Of a DNA stretch of 15,875 bases, positions 13,862-15,875 are shown piece after piece (position 1 is the first letter of the stretch; each line of letters opens with the position of its first letter). The DNA lies in the NCBI GenBank assembly GCA_025965635.1, contig JAOPWO010000273.1:1-15875 (forward strand). The letters run 5' to 3'. Under the pieces are notes generated by a model. The model did no database searches, was not told the origin of the DNA, and was given only the letters and a program-made list of their open reading frames with translations. The translations under genes and the position numbers were made by a program. The DNA comes from Modestobacter sp. Its GTDB lineage: Bacteria; Actinomycetota; Actinomycetes; Mycobacteriales; Geodermatophilaceae.

Positions 13862-15640
13862 TTGCTGCCGGATCCCGCCACCACCGGCGCAACCAGCGCT
13901 GATGCCCAGGTCGTCACCCTGACCCAGTTGCAGGCCGTTCTGGATACTGCCGGGGATGCGTTCGTCGGCATGGCGACCGACGAGACCATCGTCGGCTGGA
14001 ACACCGGCGCGGAAGAACTGCTCGGCTGGACGACGGCGGAGGTCACCGGTCGGCCGCTCATCGACACCATCATCCCGCCGCAGCACCGCGACAGCTATGG
14101 CCGCGGCCTGCGTGAGCTGCGCTCCACCGGAGAGGCAGGGCTGCCGCCGGGACCGGTGGAGATCACCACGATGCACCGCGACGGGCGCGAGATCTGCGTG
14201 GAGGCCAGAGTCGGCCGCGTCCGGACGGGCACCGAGTGGCGGTACCACGCCTTCCTGCGCGACATCACCGGACGCCTCGCCGTGGAGCACTCACTCGCCC
14301 GGGCGGAGGAGTGGCACCGCCTGCTCGCCGAGAACAGCGGCGACCTGATCACCCGGCATTCTCCCGACGGCCGGCTCTTCTACGCCTCCGAGGCCTGCCA
14401 CGAGTTCCTCGGTTTCACCGCGGAGGAACTGATCGCCCAGGAACCGTGGGACATCGTGCACCCCGAGGATGCAGCGCAGTTCGGTGGTGTGGACGGAGCC
14501 TCGTTCCCGCTGCCGGCCGGCCGGGAGCTCACCTTCCGTGTGCGTCACCGCGATGGTCGCTGGGTGTTGATGGAGGCGGTGGCCTCCGCGCTCCGGGACG
14601 AGGCAGGCGTCCTGGAGGAGATCCAGGTCTTCTCCCGCAACGTCACCGATCGCCGCGCGCGGGAGGCCCGCTTCCAGGAGGAGTCGAAACTGGAATCGCT
14701 CGGTCGGCTGTCGGCCGGCCTGGCGCACGAGATCAACTCCCCGATCCAGTTCGTGGGCGACAACGCCCGCTTCCTGGCGGAGGCCTACCAGGACCTGATC
14801 AGGATCGTGCTGTTCTACCGGGGGCTGCTGGCCTCCACCGACCCCCTCGCATGGGAGGAGCGGCGGGCACAGATACGGCAGGCGGAGGAAGGCATCGAGT
14901 TCGACTACCTGCAGACCGAGATCCCCAGCGCCGTCGAGCAGACCCTCCACGGCATCGAGCGCGTCTCGACGATCGTGCGGGCGATGAAGAGGTTCAGCCA
15001 CCCCGGGCACGACGAGCAGGAGCCTGCTGACCTGAACGAGGCCATCGAGGCCACCGCCACCGTGACGCGCCACCAGGTGAACAGCGTCGCTGACCTGTGC
15101 CTCGAGCTGGCCGAGCTGCCTCCGGTCCGGTGCAACATCGCCGATCTGAACCAGGTCTTCCTCAACCTGATCGTCAACGCCGCCGACGCCATCGCCGACA
15201 CCGGGGAGCCCGGCGTCATCACCGTCGCCACGGCGCTCGACGGCGACCACGTCACCATCGCCATCACGGACACCGGGGGAGGCATACCCGACGACGTCCG
15301 CTCGAAGATCTTCGACCCCTTCTTCACCACCAAGGACGTCGGCAAGGGAAGTGGGCAGGGTCTACCGCTGGTCCACGCCGTCATCCACGAAGGCCATGGC
15401 GGCACTCTCGCAGTGGACTCCACCGTCGGCTCCGGGAGCACGTTCACGATCCGGCTTCCCCTCGATGGCAGAGCTGACGCCCCTGGCACGACTCCCGGGC
15501 GGCTGCCGATGGGCAACAGCGCGACGAACAGCGTGGCTGACGTCCCGGAGGCCGCGACCGTCGTCGAGGACGCACTCCCGTCGGTGTGCAGGTCGCCACG
15601 CGGGGCCACCGACCGGAGCCGAACCGCGTCGGGTACCTGA
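13862..15640 (+). CDS. soluble PAS-PAS sensor histidine kinase
   Basis: A 592-residue kinase without membrane segments, so it senses cytoplasmic signals. Two PAS domains come first: ~20-135 (DTAGDAFVGMATDETIVGWN) and ~150-268 (LAENSGDLITRHSPDGRLFY). The HisKA helix holds the phosphorylated His, H289 (GRLSAGLAHEINSPIQFVGD). After a ~120-residue helical stretch comes the ATPase domain: N-box N439 (FLNLIVNAADAI), G1 D470 (DTGGGIPDD), F-box FDPFFTTK and G2 from G494 (GKGSGQGLPLVH). This kinase type with a helical insert between HisKA and the ATPase is often found beside HD-type response regulators. Residues ~538-592 are a low-complexity tail without a domain. The TTG at 13862 is the only reasonable start, 4 bases after the regulator's stop, with a weak Shine-Dalgarno, so coupled translation is likely. 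Cognate partner: the preceding regulator. Confidence 0.93.
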   Translation: MLPDPATTGATSADAQVVTLTQLQAVLDTAGDAFVGMATDETIVGWNTGAEELLGWTTAEVTGRPLIDTIIPPQHRDSYGRGLRELRSTGEAGLPPGPVEITTMHRDGREICVEARVGRVRTGTEWRYHAFLRDITGRLAVEHSLARAEEWHRLLAENSGDLITRHSPDGRLFYASEACHEFLGFTAEELIAQEPWDIVHPEDAAQFGGVDGASFPLPAGRELTFRVRHRDGRWVLMEAVASALRDEAGVLEEIQVFSRNVTDRRAREARFQEESKLESLGRLSAGLAHEINSPIQFVGDNARFLAEAYQDLIRIVLFYRGLLASTDPLAWEERRAQIRQAEEGIEFDYLQTEIPSAVEQTLHGIERVSTIVRAMKRFSHPGHDEQEPADLNEAIEATATVTRHQVNSVADLCLELAELPPVRCNIADLNQVFLNLIVNAADAIADTGEPGVITVATALDGDHVTIAITDTGGGIPDDVRSKIFDPFFTTKDVGKGSGQGLPLVHAVIHEGHGGTLAVDSTVGSGSTFTIRLPLDGRADAPGTTPGRLPMGNSATNSVADVPEAATVVEDALPSVCRSPRGATDRSRTASGT

Positions 15641-15875
15641 CGGCGGGCACGTCGAGCGCCCCCGGTCCGGTGAGCAGCCGGTCGGCGCGGTCCCGTGCCC
15701 CCACCACCGCGGACGGTTCGACGACGTCGACGGACGGCAGGCGGCGCGACCAGACCGCCCGTTCCGGCCCGCGCCGCCGGCCAGGGGCTCTGGACCGCCG
15801 CCGCGCAGCTCCAGACCACCACGCCCGGCGTCGCCTCGGGCAAGCACCCGCGTCAGCACCCCGTGGGGCACCGGG
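15600..15875 (-). pseudogene. possible decayed minus-strand coding remnant, unidentified
   Basis: No intact gene is seen after the kinase. On the minus strand, stretches with protein-like composition and almost exclusively G/C third codon positions occur in three successive frames: about 15874-15835, 15858-15770 (PEATPGVVVWSCAAAVQSPW) and 15757-15600 (LPSVDVVEPSAVVGARDRAD, then ALDVPAVRYPTRFGSG). This pattern fits one gene broken by two frameshifts, entering from the right edge and overlapping the kinase 3' end. I do not recognise the protein. Sequencing error near the window end is an alternative. Confidence 0.3.

Noticed and set aside
1..15875. CRISPR arrays, tRNA or rRNA genes, prophage or transposon genes
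   Set aside because: No regularly spaced repeats, RNA gene signatures or mobile-element proteins were seen on either strand.

Overview
The window is high-GC DNA from a flagellated actinobacterium. The gene order, the GTG/TTG starts, the G/C-rich third codon positions and the set of lineage-looking hypotheticals suggest a Geodermatophilaceae-type organism (Blastococcus, Geodermatophilus or Modestobacter). That placement is inference; no marker gene in the window proves it.

Left half (1-4886, minus strand): late flagellar genes. Reading leftwards from the middle: a FliA/WhiG-type sigma factor (3897-4886), flagellin fliC with its own candidate sigma-28-type promoter and a structured leader (2557-3768), a strong hairpin, then filament cap fliD, chaperone fliS and a small FliT-position protein. 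A perfect 16-bp-stem hairpin closes this group. The last bases at the left edge may be the start of a further minus-strand gene (possibly flgB).

Middle (4887-8409, plus strand): transcribed divergently from the sigma gene are flgN (chaperone), flgK and flgL (hook-filament junction), a terminator hairpin, and csrA, which encodes an RNA-binding translational regulator with an unusually long Ala/Pro tail. The fliC leader and the csrA leader each carry two short hairpins that present an ANGGA motif in the loop, the second one covering the Shine-Dalgarno. This is the architecture expected of CsrA targets. No fliW (the usual CsrA antagonist) is seen in the window, although its usual slot beside csrA is included.

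Right half (8410-15640, plus strand): an unrecognised 173-aa protein followed by a highly diverged sigma-70-like protein with a novel N-terminal domain; a membrane MASE4-PAS-EAL protein that keeps all expected c-di-GMP phosphodiesterase residues; and a two-gene unit of a receiver/degenerate HD-GYP response regulator and a soluble PAS-PAS histidine kinase. Candidate FliA-type promoters (TNAA-N15-GTCGATAN) precede the EAL gene and the response regulator, which would tie c-di-GMP and two-component signalling to the flagellar regulon. The last ~270 bases hold what looks like a decayed minus-strand coding remnant.

Together the window describes filament assembly (chaperones, junction, cap, flagellin), its transcriptional control (FliA), a probable CsrA translational brake on flagellin and on csrA itself, and signalling proteins likely to control motility.
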